A stretch of DNA of 11,795 nucleotides. Source: Elusimicrobiaceae bacterium (GTDB taxonomy: Bacteria; Elusimicrobiota; Elusimicrobia; Elusimicrobiales; Elusimicrobiaceae). Location: NCBI GenBank assembly GCA_024405075.1, contig JAKSPG010000026.1:1-11795 (forward strand). The letters run 5' to 3'. Made by a program: the position numbers and the translations under genes. The notes beneath the pieces are model-generated. The model ran no database searches, had not been told where the DNA came from, and saw only the letters and a program-made list of their open reading frames with translations. The stretch's first letter is position 1. Every line of letters begins with the position of its first letter. This document shows, in pieces, positions 5,500-11,795 of the stretch.

Positions 5500-6987
5500 A
5501 TGGAACAAACTGTTTTTTCGTTATTACCGGAATTTTTACAGTGCGCGCTGGCGCAACAGGGGATTGTTTCGCCTACCCCGGTGCAGGTGGCCGCTATCCC
5601 GCAGGCCCTGGCTGGGCGCGATGTGTTGGCCACGGCACAAACCGGTACCGGTAAAACACTGGCGTTTTTACTGCCGCTGGCGGTACGGCTGGCTAAACAA
5701 GCGGGTGAAAATGCGCTTATTTTATCTCCCACGCGCGAGCTGGCTCAACAAACTTTTGAACAGTGGCAGATTCTTACCGGCGGCGAAGACATCCCCGCGG
5801 TACTGATTATCGGGGGGGATAATATTCACAAACAATTTGCAGACCTGCGCCGTAAGCCGCGCGTGATTGTGGCTACCCCCGGGCGCGTGATTGATCACTT
5901 GCAGCGTAAAAGCATGGATTTGCGTCATACACATACACTCGTTTTGGACGAAACCGACCGCATGCTGGATATGGGTTTTATTGATGATATGCGCCATATT
6001 GTGCACTCGCTTGCTGCGCCGCGTCGTACGTTGTTATTTTCAGCCACGTTACCCGCGCAGGTGAAAGAACTCGCACGTGAGTTTTTAACCGATCCTGTGC
6101 GGGTGCAAATCGGTTCCGTAGTTAAGCCGGCGGAGTTTGTGTTTCAGGAAATTGTGCGTGTAGATATCCGTGAGAAATTGCCGCAGTTGTTGCATGAATT
6201 AAACACACGCTCCGGCTCGGTACTTATTTTTACGCGTACCAAACACGGGGCGGAACGGCTGGCTAAGCAACTTAAATTATATGGCCGAAAGTGTAACGCC
6301 CTTCACGGCGATTTGCGCCAAAACCGCCGTCGGCAGGTGTTGGAATTTTTCAAAAATCAAACTGTACGTGTGTTGATCGCTACCGACGTGGCCGCACGTG
6401 GAATTGATGTGCCACATATCGCGCACGTTATTAATTACGATCTGCCTCAATCGCCGCAAGATTATATCCACCGCATCGGCCGTACGGGGCGCATGGGGGC
6501 GGTGGGAAATTCCATTTCGTTTATTGCCGGTGACGAAGAAAAGTGGAAAGATATTTGCAAAGTTACCCAGTTTGTCACGCCCGTCAAAACAGTGCAAAAA
6601 ACAATTGAGCCGTTGCCTGCGCCCAAGTTTGTAGCGCAGGAAGAAGGCGCGGTGCATGGCAAAAACCGCAAGCGCAAAATTAGCCGGCAGGCAGTTTCTT
6701 CTAAGGCTACGGCCCGGGCTAAAGAGCTACTCGCATCTGGTGAAGTATATTTGCCACAAGGTAAAGAACTTGAACGCGCCCGGCAAGCACAAAAAAATTT
6801 TGCACACAAGAAAATAAAAACATTTCAAAAAGCCGTACAGGCCGCACAAATTTTAGAGGAAAAATCGGCCCACTCCTTTCGTTGTGTAAAGGTAGGAGCG
6901 AGTCGCAAAACACTACGTGCGCAACAGCCGCTTACTAAACAAAAAGGGAAAAAACAGTGTTTCTCTAAACGAAAAAAACGCCGGTAA
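5500..6987 (+). CDS. DEAD-box ATP-dependent RNA helicase, RhlE-like, with DETD motif
   Basis: A 495-residue RNA helicase that unwinds RNA duplexes with ATP, in bacteria mainly in ribosome assembly and RNA decay. Motifs in order: Q motif SPTPVQ, motif I AQTGTGKT (46-53), Ia PTRELAQQ (77-84), Ib TPGR, II DETD (150-153) in place of DEAD, III SAT (181-183), IV LIFTRTKHGAERLAKQL, V ATDVAARGIDV, VI HRIGRTGR (324-331). The core resembles RhlE (LDEADRMLDMGF and RTKHGA-type segments). A basic tail of about 110 residues, rich in Lys, Arg and Gln, follows and probably binds RNA. I chose ATG 5500 because it follows the ABC-F stop by one base (TGA-T-ATG), the usual layout for translational coupling. In-frame ATGs at 5467 and 5476 would overlap the ABC-F gene, and their only purine site (GGAG 5471-5474) lies too close to 5476. 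It ends at a terminator. Confidence 0.93.
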   Translation: MEQTVFSLLPEFLQCALAQQGIVSPTPVQVAAIPQALAGRDVLATAQTGTGKTLAFLLPLAVRLAKQAGENALILSPTRELAQQTFEQWQILTGGEDIPAVLIIGGDNIHKQFADLRRKPRVIVATPGRVIDHLQRKSMDLRHTHTLVLDETDRMLDMGFIDDMRHIVHSLAAPRRTLLFSATLPAQVKELAREFLTDPVRVQIGSVVKPAEFVFQEIVRVDIREKLPQLLHELNTRSGSVLIFTRTKHGAERLAKQLKLYGRKCNALHGDLRQNRRRQVLEFFKNQTVRVLIATDVAARGIDVPHIAHVINYDLPQSPQDYIHRIGRTGRMGAVGNSISFIAGDEEKWKDICKVTQFVTPVKTVQKTIEPLPAPKFVAQEEGAVHGKNRKRKISRQAVSSKATARAKELLASGEVYLPQGKELERARQAQKNFAHKKIKTFQKAVQAAQILEEKSAHSFRCVKVGASRKTLRAQQPLTKQKGKKQCFSKRKKRR

Positions 6988-7008
6988 ACAAATTTTTATT
7001 CGTAACGG

Positions 7009-7036
7009 CCCGCCTCTTTTCGGCGGGTTTTTTTTT
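7009..7036 (+). terminator. Rho-independent terminator after the helicase gene
   Basis: Stem CCCGCC (7009-7014) / GGCGGG (7022-7027) with a 7-base loop, followed by nine T (7028-7036). It closes the ABC-F/helicase transcription unit 21 bases after the stop. Confidence 0.9.
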
Positions 7037-7081
7037 AATTACCCAAAGGACCTAGGTGCGACTAGGCCTAAAGACTTTTGT

Positions 7082-7111
7082 TTGTTTTTTTGTTTACGCG
7101 GAAAATATAAG
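7082..7111 (+). promoter_or_regulatory. Probable promoter of the small secreted-protein gene
   Basis: TTGTTT (7082-7087) and TATAAG (7106-7111) are separated by 18 bp in a T-rich stretch just after the preceding terminator. The -10 is good and the -35 is partial. The start of transcription would lie about 30 bases before the ATG at 7149. Confidence 0.5.
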
Positions 7112-7148
7112 TACACAGGCCGTATTGTGTCATAGGAGGAAAAAAGGT

Positions 7149-7712
7149 ATGAAGAGGTTATTGTTTTGGGCGTTGAGTGTGATCATGACAGCCGTAGTTT
7201 CAGCGCCTGCCGTTGCGCAGACGATAGTCCCCGCCGGAGAGGTGGGAAATCTTGTCGACAGAAGTTTGATTCAAGCGACTATGGCCCAACGACGTCTTGT
7301 TGGTGCTTCTGAAAATGTGTACAGGGCTGTTGCGGCGGGGAAGGGATTAGAAGCCCCCATAAGTGCTATTGTTGCGCATAAAGGGAGTTCCCTGACCTCT
7401 ACATTGCCGCTTTCTTTTCGTCCGAAGTTGAGTTTAACGCCGGAGCAATCCCGAGGTGTTTTGGAAGGATCATTCGCTTTTTCTTCGCCGCAAGAACAGG
7501 CCGATTTCTATTTGTACGATCTTCCGCGTTTGATGGTGGAAGAACCGGGTGCCTCCTACGCTGATATTTTGCCTAAAGCAACCTCCTATTGCGGGGGCGT
7601 ACTGTCAGAGCCGGTAACAGACGAATCGGTGGATGCGTGGGCACGCCGTATAAGTGCCATGACCGGGTCGGAAGCGGACATCCCGCTTTTGTACTACCCG
7701 TGGAAACCATAA
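7149..7712 (+). CDS. Small secreted protein of unknown function
   Basis: A 187-residue protein I do not recognise. It has a clear Sec signal peptide: MKR, a hydrophobic core, then SAPAVA with cleavage expected before Q24. The mature part is about 164 residues, starts QTIVPAGEVGNLVDRSL and contains a predicted helical segment (residues 35-60), a low-complexity middle, and PEQSRGVLEGSFAFSSPQEQADFYLYDLPRLM. It has one cysteine (YCGG) and ends LLYYPWKP. No catalytic or binding motif is visible. ATG 7149 is chosen because AGGAGG (7134-7139) lies 9 bases upstream; an upstream alternative start at 7056 would precede the promoter's -10 box. The stop codon falls inside the first hairpin of the 7707-7840 array. 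The gene converges on a pilin-like gene. It may be a periplasmic or surface protein; I cannot say more. Confidence 0.85.
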   Translation: MKRLLFWALSVIMTAVVSAPAVAQTIVPAGEVGNLVDRSLIQATMAQRRLVGASENVYRAVAAGKGLEAPISAIVAHKGSSLTSTLPLSFRPKLSLTPEQSRGVLEGSFAFSSPQEQADFYLYDLPRLMVEEPGASYADILPKATSYCGGVLSEPVTDESVDAWARRISAMTGSEADIPLLYYPWKP

Positions 7713-7840
7713 GCGGAAGCCTATGGAGGAGAGGAGAAGCCACACCAAAAATCATAGATTTTTCTTGTAGTTGGTGTGGCCAAATAGCGGAGCTATTTGA
7801 AACGCGCGAAGCGAAAAAAGCCACGGGCGGAAGCCCGTGG
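7707..7840. other. Array of tandem hairpins with GGA/GGAA loops
   Basis: Four hairpins follow each other between two convergent genes. H1: 7707-7714 with 7719-7726, loop GGAA, one mismatch, overlapping the stop codon of the secreted gene. H2: perfect 10-bp stem GCCACACCAA (7739-7748) / TTGGTGTGGC (7771-7780), with a smaller inverted repeat in its loop. H3: CAAATAGC (7781-7788) / GCTATTTG (7792-7799), loop GGA. H5: CCACGGGC (7821-7828) / GCCCGTGG (7833-7840), loop GGAA. A weak 3-bp CGC/GCG hairpin with GAA loop (7805-7813) sits between H3 and H5. The spacer between H1 and H2 holds three more GGA triplets. It could be a structured 3' end, a dispersed palindromic repeat, or a small RNA. It is not a convincing coding region. 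Confidence 0.7.
7814..7840. terminator. Terminator between convergent genes, strongest on the minus strand
   Basis: The last hairpin of the array (stem 7821-7828 / 7833-7840) is followed on the minus strand by C and six T (complement of 7814-7820), a good terminator for the pilin-like gene ending at 7865. On the plus strand it is followed by an interrupted T stretch (7843-7856), so it may also stop transcripts from the secreted-protein gene. Confidence 0.75.
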
Positions 7841-7864
7841 TAGTTTACTTTTTTAGGATATCCG

Positions 7865-8344
7865 TTAAAAGACAACGTAACGCCGGTGGTCTGTTCCCAG
7901 TTCTTCCTGACCGATGTTTTCACACAACCAGGAATTTTTTCCGTTTAAGTCCACAATTTCACATACCAGCACATCTGCCCCACTGCCTTCCATGCGGTAG
8001 TAAAAATAAAAGCAATAATTGCCGTTATTTAACCGGCAAGCTCGTAGAAATTGAGAAGTAAACTCATACGAAAAATTTCCCATCGTAAAGGCCGGATCGG
8101 TATCCGAGGAGGCCTCGCGAAAGGTGACATCCAACCCTTTTAGGCGCATCGGCGCGGCGGAATTGGCGGCGCGGAAACGCTTGGCCGATTCAAACAGCGT
8201 GCGCAAATTAACCATGGCTTCCGTGGCTTCGGCCCGCACGACGGAGCGGCGGTATTTCGGCACGGCTACCGACGTCAAAATAGCGATAATCATTACTACA
8301 GCCAATAATTCAATTAAGGTAAATCCTAATTTTTTTGTTATCAT
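7865..8344 (-). CDS. Type IV pilin-like protein
   Basis: A 159-residue type IV pilin or pseudopilin. The leader MITKKLG is 7 residues and is cut before FTLIELLAVVMIIAILTSVAV, with Glu at mature position 5, a hydrophobic helix and the charged segment PKYRRSVVRAEATEAMVNLRTLF that follows in this family. The C-terminal globular part is about 100 residues, Phe/Tyr-rich, with cysteines in RACRLNNGNYCFYFYY and in VCEIVDLNGKNSWLC, enough for two disulphides. No pilus assembly gene is near. ATG 8344 is preceded by GGGAG on the minus strand about 7 bases upstream and by a near-consensus promoter. It is divergent from the next pilin-like gene, with 121 bases between them holding both promoters. Compared with the pilin at 1727, it has a normal short leader and Gly before the cut. 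Pilus subunit versus secretion pseudopilin cannot be decided. Confidence 0.92.
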   Translation of the reverse strand: MITKKLGFTLIELLAVVMIIAILTSVAVPKYRRSVVRAEATEAMVNLRTLFESAKRFRAANSAAPMRLKGLDVTFREASSDTDPAFTMGNFSYEFTSQFLRACRLNNGNYCFYFYYRMEGSGADVLVCEIVDLNGKNSWLCENIGQEELGTDHRRYVVF

Positions 8345-8363
8345 AATTTTCTCCCTTTAGTTT

Positions 8364-8392
8364 AGTATATCGGTTTTTGGTTATTTTTTCAA
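8364..8392 (-). promoter_or_regulatory. Sigma70-type promoter of the minus-strand pilin
   Basis: TTGAAA (complement of 8387-8392) and TATACT (complement of 8364-8369) are separated by exactly 17 bp. Transcription would begin about 13 bases before the start codon, giving a very short leader that still contains the GGGAG site. The -10 is the same hexamer as in the promoter at 1580. Confidence 0.82.
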
Positions 8393-8407
8393 TTTTTTAT
8401 TTTGCTC

Positions 8408-8435
8408 TTGCAAGCTTTGCAAAAAAGGATATAAT
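8408..8435 (+). promoter_or_regulatory. Sigma70-type promoter of the plus-strand pilin
   Basis: TTGCAA (8408-8413) and a perfect TATAAT (8430-8435) are separated by 16 bp. TTGCAA is repeated at 8417-8422. The -35 box lies 15 bp from the -35 of the opposing promoter, so one bound regulator could affect both pilin genes. Confidence 0.78.
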
Positions 8436-8465
8436 AGAAATATATTCTTTAAGGAGCGTTTCTTT

Positions 8466-9017
8466 ATGCATTCAATTTTACGCAAATCTGTAAATATCCG
8501 CGCCGGGTTTACGCTTACGGAATTAATGGCAGTAGTAATCATCATTGCGTTGTTGGCCGGGTTGGCCACTGGTTCTTACAAAAAGGCAGTAGAACGTAGC
8601 CGCTTTGCAGACGGCCTGTCGGCCGCGACTACCATCATGAGTGCGGTAGAACGTTATTATGCCGACCACATGAGCGCCACCGATGCGAGACGCCCTAAAA
8701 GAGACCGGTTAGATATTTCTTTTGCAAACGTAAAAATATGTTCAGCCGAGCCGGATTACTGTTATAAGACGAAATATTTTGAAACCACCATCCATAACGG
8801 TTACACGCAGGCCGTTCGCCGCAAAGGTTCTTCCACCGGCGACTATGCCTTGCGGGTATACTCCAGTTTGTTTGGCAATAAATCGCGCAGCGAGCCGGAT
8901 TGTCTCGCCTATAATAAAATGGGTTTTGATCTGTGCGTATCTATGGGGTATTCCTCGTGTTCGCCGGCTACGTCCAGTTCGTGTTCGGTTACTTCGCCGT
9001 GTGTGTGTAGCCGTTAA
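8466..9017 (+). CDS. Type IV pilin-like protein with cysteine-rich C-terminus
   Basis: A 183-residue type IV pilin or pseudopilin. A 14-residue leader ending RAG is cut before FTLTELMAVVIIIALLAGLA; Glu5 is present (E19 of the precursor), followed by SYKKAVERSRFADGLSAATTI. The mature part is about 169 residues. It contains eight cysteines, four of them in the last 21 residues (SSCSP, SSSCS, PCVC), an unusually dense Ser/Cys tail for a pilin. The pair DCLAYNKMGFDLC resembles the C-terminal disulphide loop of the pilin at 1727. AAGGAG (8451-8456) lies 9 bases before the ATG, behind a TATAAT promoter. It is divergent from the pilin at 7865-8344 and may be co-controlled. A strong terminator follows the stop, so this is a one-gene transcript. 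Filament role is unknown; a minor or tip pilin is one guess. Confidence 0.92.
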   Translation: MHSILRKSVNIRAGFTLTELMAVVIIIALLAGLATGSYKKAVERSRFADGLSAATTIMSAVERYYADHMSATDARRPKRDRLDISFANVKICSAEPDYCYKTKYFETTIHNGYTQAVRRKGSSTGDYALRVYSSLFGNKSRSEPDCLAYNKMGFDLCVSMGYSSCSPATSSSCSVTSPCVCSR

Positions 9018-9033
9018 AAAAACATCACTTTGA

Positions 9034-9061
9034 AATCCGCCCGAAGGGGCGGATTTTTTTT
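9034..9061 (+). terminator. Rho-independent terminator after the plus-strand pilin
   Basis: Perfect 9-bp stem AATCCGCCC (9034-9042) / GGGCGGATT (9047-9055) with loop GAAG, continued by a T run to 9061. It separates the pilin gene from nadB. Confidence 0.93.
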
Positions 9062-9094
9062 GTAACGTTTGTATCCGGCATGTTGCGTGTTTTA

Positions 9095-9106
9095 TATAAT
9101 ATAAGT
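9095..9106 (+). promoter_or_regulatory. -10 box placing the nadB transcript start at its ATG
   Basis: A perfect TATAAT (9095-9100) ends 6 bases before ATG 9107, so transcription should begin at or next to the start codon and the message would be leaderless. No Shine-Dalgarno is present. The -35 is weak; TTGTAT at 9069-9074 is 20 bp away. The in-frame ATG at 9080 lies upstream of the -10 and is not a likely start. Confidence 0.6.
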
Positions 9107-10651
9107 ATGAAAACAATTCATACCGATTGTTTAGTAATAGGGGCCGGGTTAGCCGGGTGCGTCTATGCATACCAGGCGGCCAAAAAAGGGCTGAACGTGC
9201 TGTTGGTTTGTTGCGGGGAAATGAGCCAAACCAATAGCGATTTGGCCCAGGGCGGCATTGTTTACGAGCCTCGCTTGCAACTAGATGAATTGCTGGAAGA
9301 TGTCCGTTTGGCTACTGCCGGGTTGTGTAACGATAAAGCCGTGTGGGCGTTATCGTGCGCCGGGTGTCAAGCGGTGGAAGAAATTTTTTTGAACGAAATT
9401 GATGTCCCTTTTGACCGCGATGAACAAAATGCCCTTCGTTTTACGCGTGAGGGCGCTCACCATAAAAACCGCATTATCTACGCTAAAGATACTACCGGAC
9501 ATGCTATGTTGGCTGCCTTACAAAAAGCGGTACGCAACAACCCGCGCATTACCGTAAAAGAATTTGCTTCTGCGATTGATTTGCTTACTTTTTCGCACAG
9601 CTCCACCGATATTTTGGACCGCTACGAACCGCTTACGGTTTTTGGCGCGTATGTGTTAGATAACCGGACAGGCGAAGTGTTTGCCGTAACGGCTAAAAAA
9701 ACCGTGCTGGCTACAGGGGGGGTAGGGCAGATTTACCGCCACACAACTAACTCCGTCCACTCGTATGGACATGGGATTGCCATGGCGTACCGCGTCGGTG
9801 CGCGCGTGATGAATATGGAGTATGTGCAATTCCACCCGACGGTATTTGCCAAAGGGAAAAGTTTTTTGCTTTCCGAGGCACTTCGCGGCGAAGGAGCTAT
9901 TTTGCGTAACGCAAAAGGCGAGGCGTTTATGTCGCGTTACCACGAGTTGAAAGATTTAGCTCCGCGCGATATCGTAGCCCGCGCCATTGAGCAAGAACAG
10001 TTGAATACGGCGCACGATTGTGTCTATTTGGATATATCCCACCGTCCGGCGCAAGAGATTAAAGACCGCTTCCCGGCCATTTATCACAAGTGTTTGGAAG
10101 AAGGTTTTGACTTAACCAAACAACCGGTGCCCGTTGTGCCGGCCGCGCATTATTTTTGCGGCGGTGTGTATGCTACGCCGCAGGGTCGCACGAACATCCG
10201 CCATTTAAATGCAATCGGAGAAACTGCCTGTACCGGCTATCACGGAGCGAACCGATTGGCCAGCACCTCATTATTAGAGGCCGTGGGGATGGGGTACTTA
10301 TGTGCGCAGGCCGATGCGGAGGAATTAGCACAGCAGGATTTTCGTATTGCACAACCTAAAGAATGGGTGGCCCCTTTGCAAAAACCCGATTTGAATTTGA
10401 TTAAGCAAGATTTATCTACGCTTCGTAGTACCATGTGGAACTATGTGGGGCTTATGCGTAGTGCGATACACTTGAGCCGCGCGGAAAAAATCTTGCGCCA
10501 CTTACATAACGAAATTAATGCTTTCTACAAAGAAACCGCCCTGTGCCAAGAACTGTTGGATTTACGCAACGGTACACAAACGGCGTTGCTGATTGTGTAT
10601 GCGGCACTTCGCAATAAACGTAGTATCGGCTGCCACTACTTAACTAAATGA
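9107..10651 (+). CDS. nadB: L-aspartate oxidase
   Basis: A 514-residue FAD enzyme that oxidises L-aspartate to iminoaspartate, the first step of bacterial de novo NAD synthesis; NadA then makes quinolinate. The N-terminal FAD-binding fold has GAGLAG (12-17) and TNSDLAQGG (42-50). Expected active-site residues are present, aligned to E. coli NadB: E115 (for E121), H243 in QFHPT (H244), R287 in APRDIVARA (R290), H348 in AAHYFCGGV (H351), and R383 in GYHGANRLAS (R386). These distinguish it from a fumarate reductase or succinate dehydrogenase flavoprotein along with its soluble, stand-alone setting. The C-terminal helical domain ends NKRSIGCHYL, as in other NadB. Length is a little under the family's 530-540. 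No nadA or nadC is adjacent. ATG 9107 is chosen over 9080 because of the -10 box between them. Confidence 0.95.
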   Translation: MKTIHTDCLVIGAGLAGCVYAYQAAKKGLNVLLVCCGEMSQTNSDLAQGGIVYEPRLQLDELLEDVRLATAGLCNDKAVWALSCAGCQAVEEIFLNEIDVPFDRDEQNALRFTREGAHHKNRIIYAKDTTGHAMLAALQKAVRNNPRITVKEFASAIDLLTFSHSSTDILDRYEPLTVFGAYVLDNRTGEVFAVTAKKTVLATGGVGQIYRHTTNSVHSYGHGIAMAYRVGARVMNMEYVQFHPTVFAKGKSFLLSEALRGEGAILRNAKGEAFMSRYHELKDLAPRDIVARAIEQEQLNTAHDCVYLDISHRPAQEIKDRFPAIYHKCLEEGFDLTKQPVPVVPAAHYFCGGVYATPQGRTNIRHLNAIGETACTGYHGANRLASTSLLEAVGMGYLCAQADAEELAQQDFRIAQPKEWVAPLQKPDLNLIKQDLSTLRSTMWNYVGLMRSAIHLSRAEKILRHLHNEINAFYKETALCQELLDLRNGTQTALLIVYAALRNKRSIGCHYLTK

Positions 10652-10667
10652 TTTTTTTTTCAACGGT

Positions 10668-10693
10668 AAAAAATCTGCCCCCCGGCCGGCAGA
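10668..10693 (-). terminator. Rho-independent terminator of the MATE gene
   Basis: On the minus strand the stem TCTGCC / GGCAGA (10688-10693 with 10674-10679), loop of 8 GC-rich bases, is followed by six T (complement of 10668-10673). It starts 5 bases after the MATE stop. For nadB on the plus strand there is only a T run (10653-10661) with no hairpin before it. Confidence 0.8.
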
Positions 10694-10697
10694 CGGG

Positions 10698-11795
10698 TTA
10701 TGCTTGTTTGCTTTTGCCAAACACACTTAAGCCGTGTTTAGCAAAAAAGCGGCGGAGTAAATAAACGGCCAGCACGGTGGAAATGGCATCCGCCGCTACA
10801 GGGGCTATAAACACACCGTCCAGTTGCAAGAATAAAGGCAAAATCAGCACCAACGGAATGACCAGTAGTACCTGGCGTGATAAACTTAGAAAAGCCGCCT
10901 TTACCGGTTGGTTAATCGCCTGGAAGAACGTGGTAGCCAGTACTTGTAGCGGAATTACGGGAAGTAACGCATTTAGAATTCGTATCACGCGGGAGGCCAG
11001 CTCCACAAGTGCTGTATCGCTGGCATTAAATACGGCGGCAATGGGGGTAGCAAACAATTCAATAATTACAAACCCGGTGGTAGTAATCATCATGCCCCAG
11101 CGCAGCGCCATTTTAAGTGTTTGGATAGAGGTTTTGTACTTACGTGCTCCATGGTTGTAACCGATAAGCGGCTGGGCTCCCTGGGCAATACCCAGTAGCG
11201 GCATTAGCACCAACGTGTTTACACTTACGGCTATTCCTACGGCCGAAACTGCCAAATTCCCGCCGTATCTTAATAAAGCATGATTTAAAATAAAATTGAG
11301 CGCGCTGGATGCCAGCTGAAACGCAAATTGCGAAAAACCGATAGCCATACAACCCAGTACAATACGTTTTTTTAATTTGCAATACTTCCAATGCAGGCGG
11401 TATAGGGTATTACCCTGGATGAAAAACCACATCACCCAGATAAACGAAACAAACTGCCCTAGCACCGTAGCTGCCGCGGCACCGCGTATACTCCAACCGA
11501 AAGTAAAAATAAACAGGGGTCCAAACACCAAATTGATGCCCGCGCCGATTAGTTGTGTGGCCATAGCCGTTTTGGGCCGGCCCGACGAGCGGATAAAATG
11601 GTTCATCCCGGCCCCGATACCAAAGAGCAAATACCCCGGGAACACAACCTGTGCATACGCGCGCGCCAGCGGCAAGACCTGTTCGTCTGCCCCCAGCAAG
11701 GCCAGTATCGGGTCCAAAAATACGTAGCTTAAAACGGTCAGCACAACCGCTACCAGCGTAAGCAGTACAAACCCATCGCCTCAAATGCGGCGGGC
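10698..11795 (-). CDS. MATE-family multidrug/Na+ exporter, 5' end outside window, apparent frameshift near the edge
   Basis: C-terminal three quarters of a MATE-family inner-membrane exporter (MepA/NorM type), which expels cationic drugs or dyes in exchange for Na+ or H+. The frame reads without a stop from 11780 down to 10698, over 350 residues with about nine hydrophobic segments. Family landmarks: GAGMNHFIRSSGRPKTAM (the loop-4/5 motif 'N..RS.G.PK.AM'), NLVFGPLFIF, and in the second half GIAQGAQPLIGYNHGARKYK. A GTG at 11744 could serve as a start but would remove the first three membrane helices, and the hydrophobic sequence GFVLLTLVAVVLTVL continues upstream of it. A TGA in frame at 11781-11783 interrupts the frame; a different frame just upstream reads AAFEAMG, as expected in the family, so one missing base near 11772-11774 explains it. 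It could be a real pseudogene, a sequence error, or an unusual short protein. Confidence 0.85.

Noticed and set aside
7051..7066. Small inverted repeat CCTAG...CTAGG before the second secreted gene
   Set aside because: Only 5 bp per arm; expected by chance and no T run.
7589..7843. An 84-codon open frame over the 3' end of the secreted gene and the hairpin array
   Set aside because: No ribosome site, half of it overlaps a better-supported gene in another frame, and the rest is made of palindromes. If the hairpin array is a dispersed repeat this frame may recur, but I do not call it a gene.
9080..9106. Upstream ATG at 9080 as nadB start
   Set aside because: It adds nine residues not typical of NadB, has no ribosome site, and lies upstream of the TATAAT box that should drive the gene.
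1..11795. CRISPR array, tRNA or rRNA genes, insertion sequence
   Set aside because: No regularly spaced repeats, no cloverleaf sequence, no transposase frame and no terminal inverted repeats were found by eye.

Overview
The window looks like a chromosomal segment from a gut-associated Elusimicrobiota bacterium (Elusimicrobium / Avelusimicrobium-like). This is inferred from the style of the genes, chiefly three stand-alone type IV pilin-like genes scattered among housekeeping genes with no pilus assembly genes nearby. That pattern is well known in Elusimicrobium, but no database search was run. No phage, transposase, integrase, CRISPR array, tRNA or rRNA is visible. Every gap between genes is under about 200 bases.

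Layout. Bases 3-704 hold the 3' end of typA/bipA (ribosome-associated GTPase), closed by a strong terminator. A secreted protein of unknown function (790-1527, minus) and a pilin-like gene (1727-2284, plus) diverge from a 200-bp control region. That region carries two good sigma70-type promoters, a 20-bp near-exact tandem repeat overlapping one promoter, and an 11-T run inside the spacer of the other. A divergent FtsA-like actin-family ATPase follows on the minus strand (2326-3483). A two-gene plus-strand unit comes next: a YheS-type ABC-F ATPase (3651-5498) and a RhlE-like DEAD-box RNA helicase (5500-6987) with a DETD motif II. The two genes are one base apart and end in a terminator. Both products are expected to act on RNA or ribosomes.

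The 7-9 kb stretch is accessory in character. It has a second small secreted protein of unknown function (7149-7712), a run of compact hairpins with GGA or GGAA loops (7707-7840), and two divergent pilin-like genes (7865-8344 minus, 8466-9017 plus) with back-to-back consensus promoters. nadB (L-aspartate oxidase, first step of de novo NAD synthesis) follows at 9107-10651; it appears to be read from a leaderless transcript. The window ends in a minus-strand MATE-family exporter (10698 to the edge), which shows an apparent one-base frameshift just inside the edge.

No single obvious new multigene system is visible. The strongest leads are the possible phase-variable pilin promoter at 1665-1692, the tandem operator-like repeat at 1548-1595, the GGA-loop hairpin array at 7707-7840, the FtsA-like protein with eroded nucleotide motifs, and the apparently leaderless starts of nadB and the ABC-F gene.
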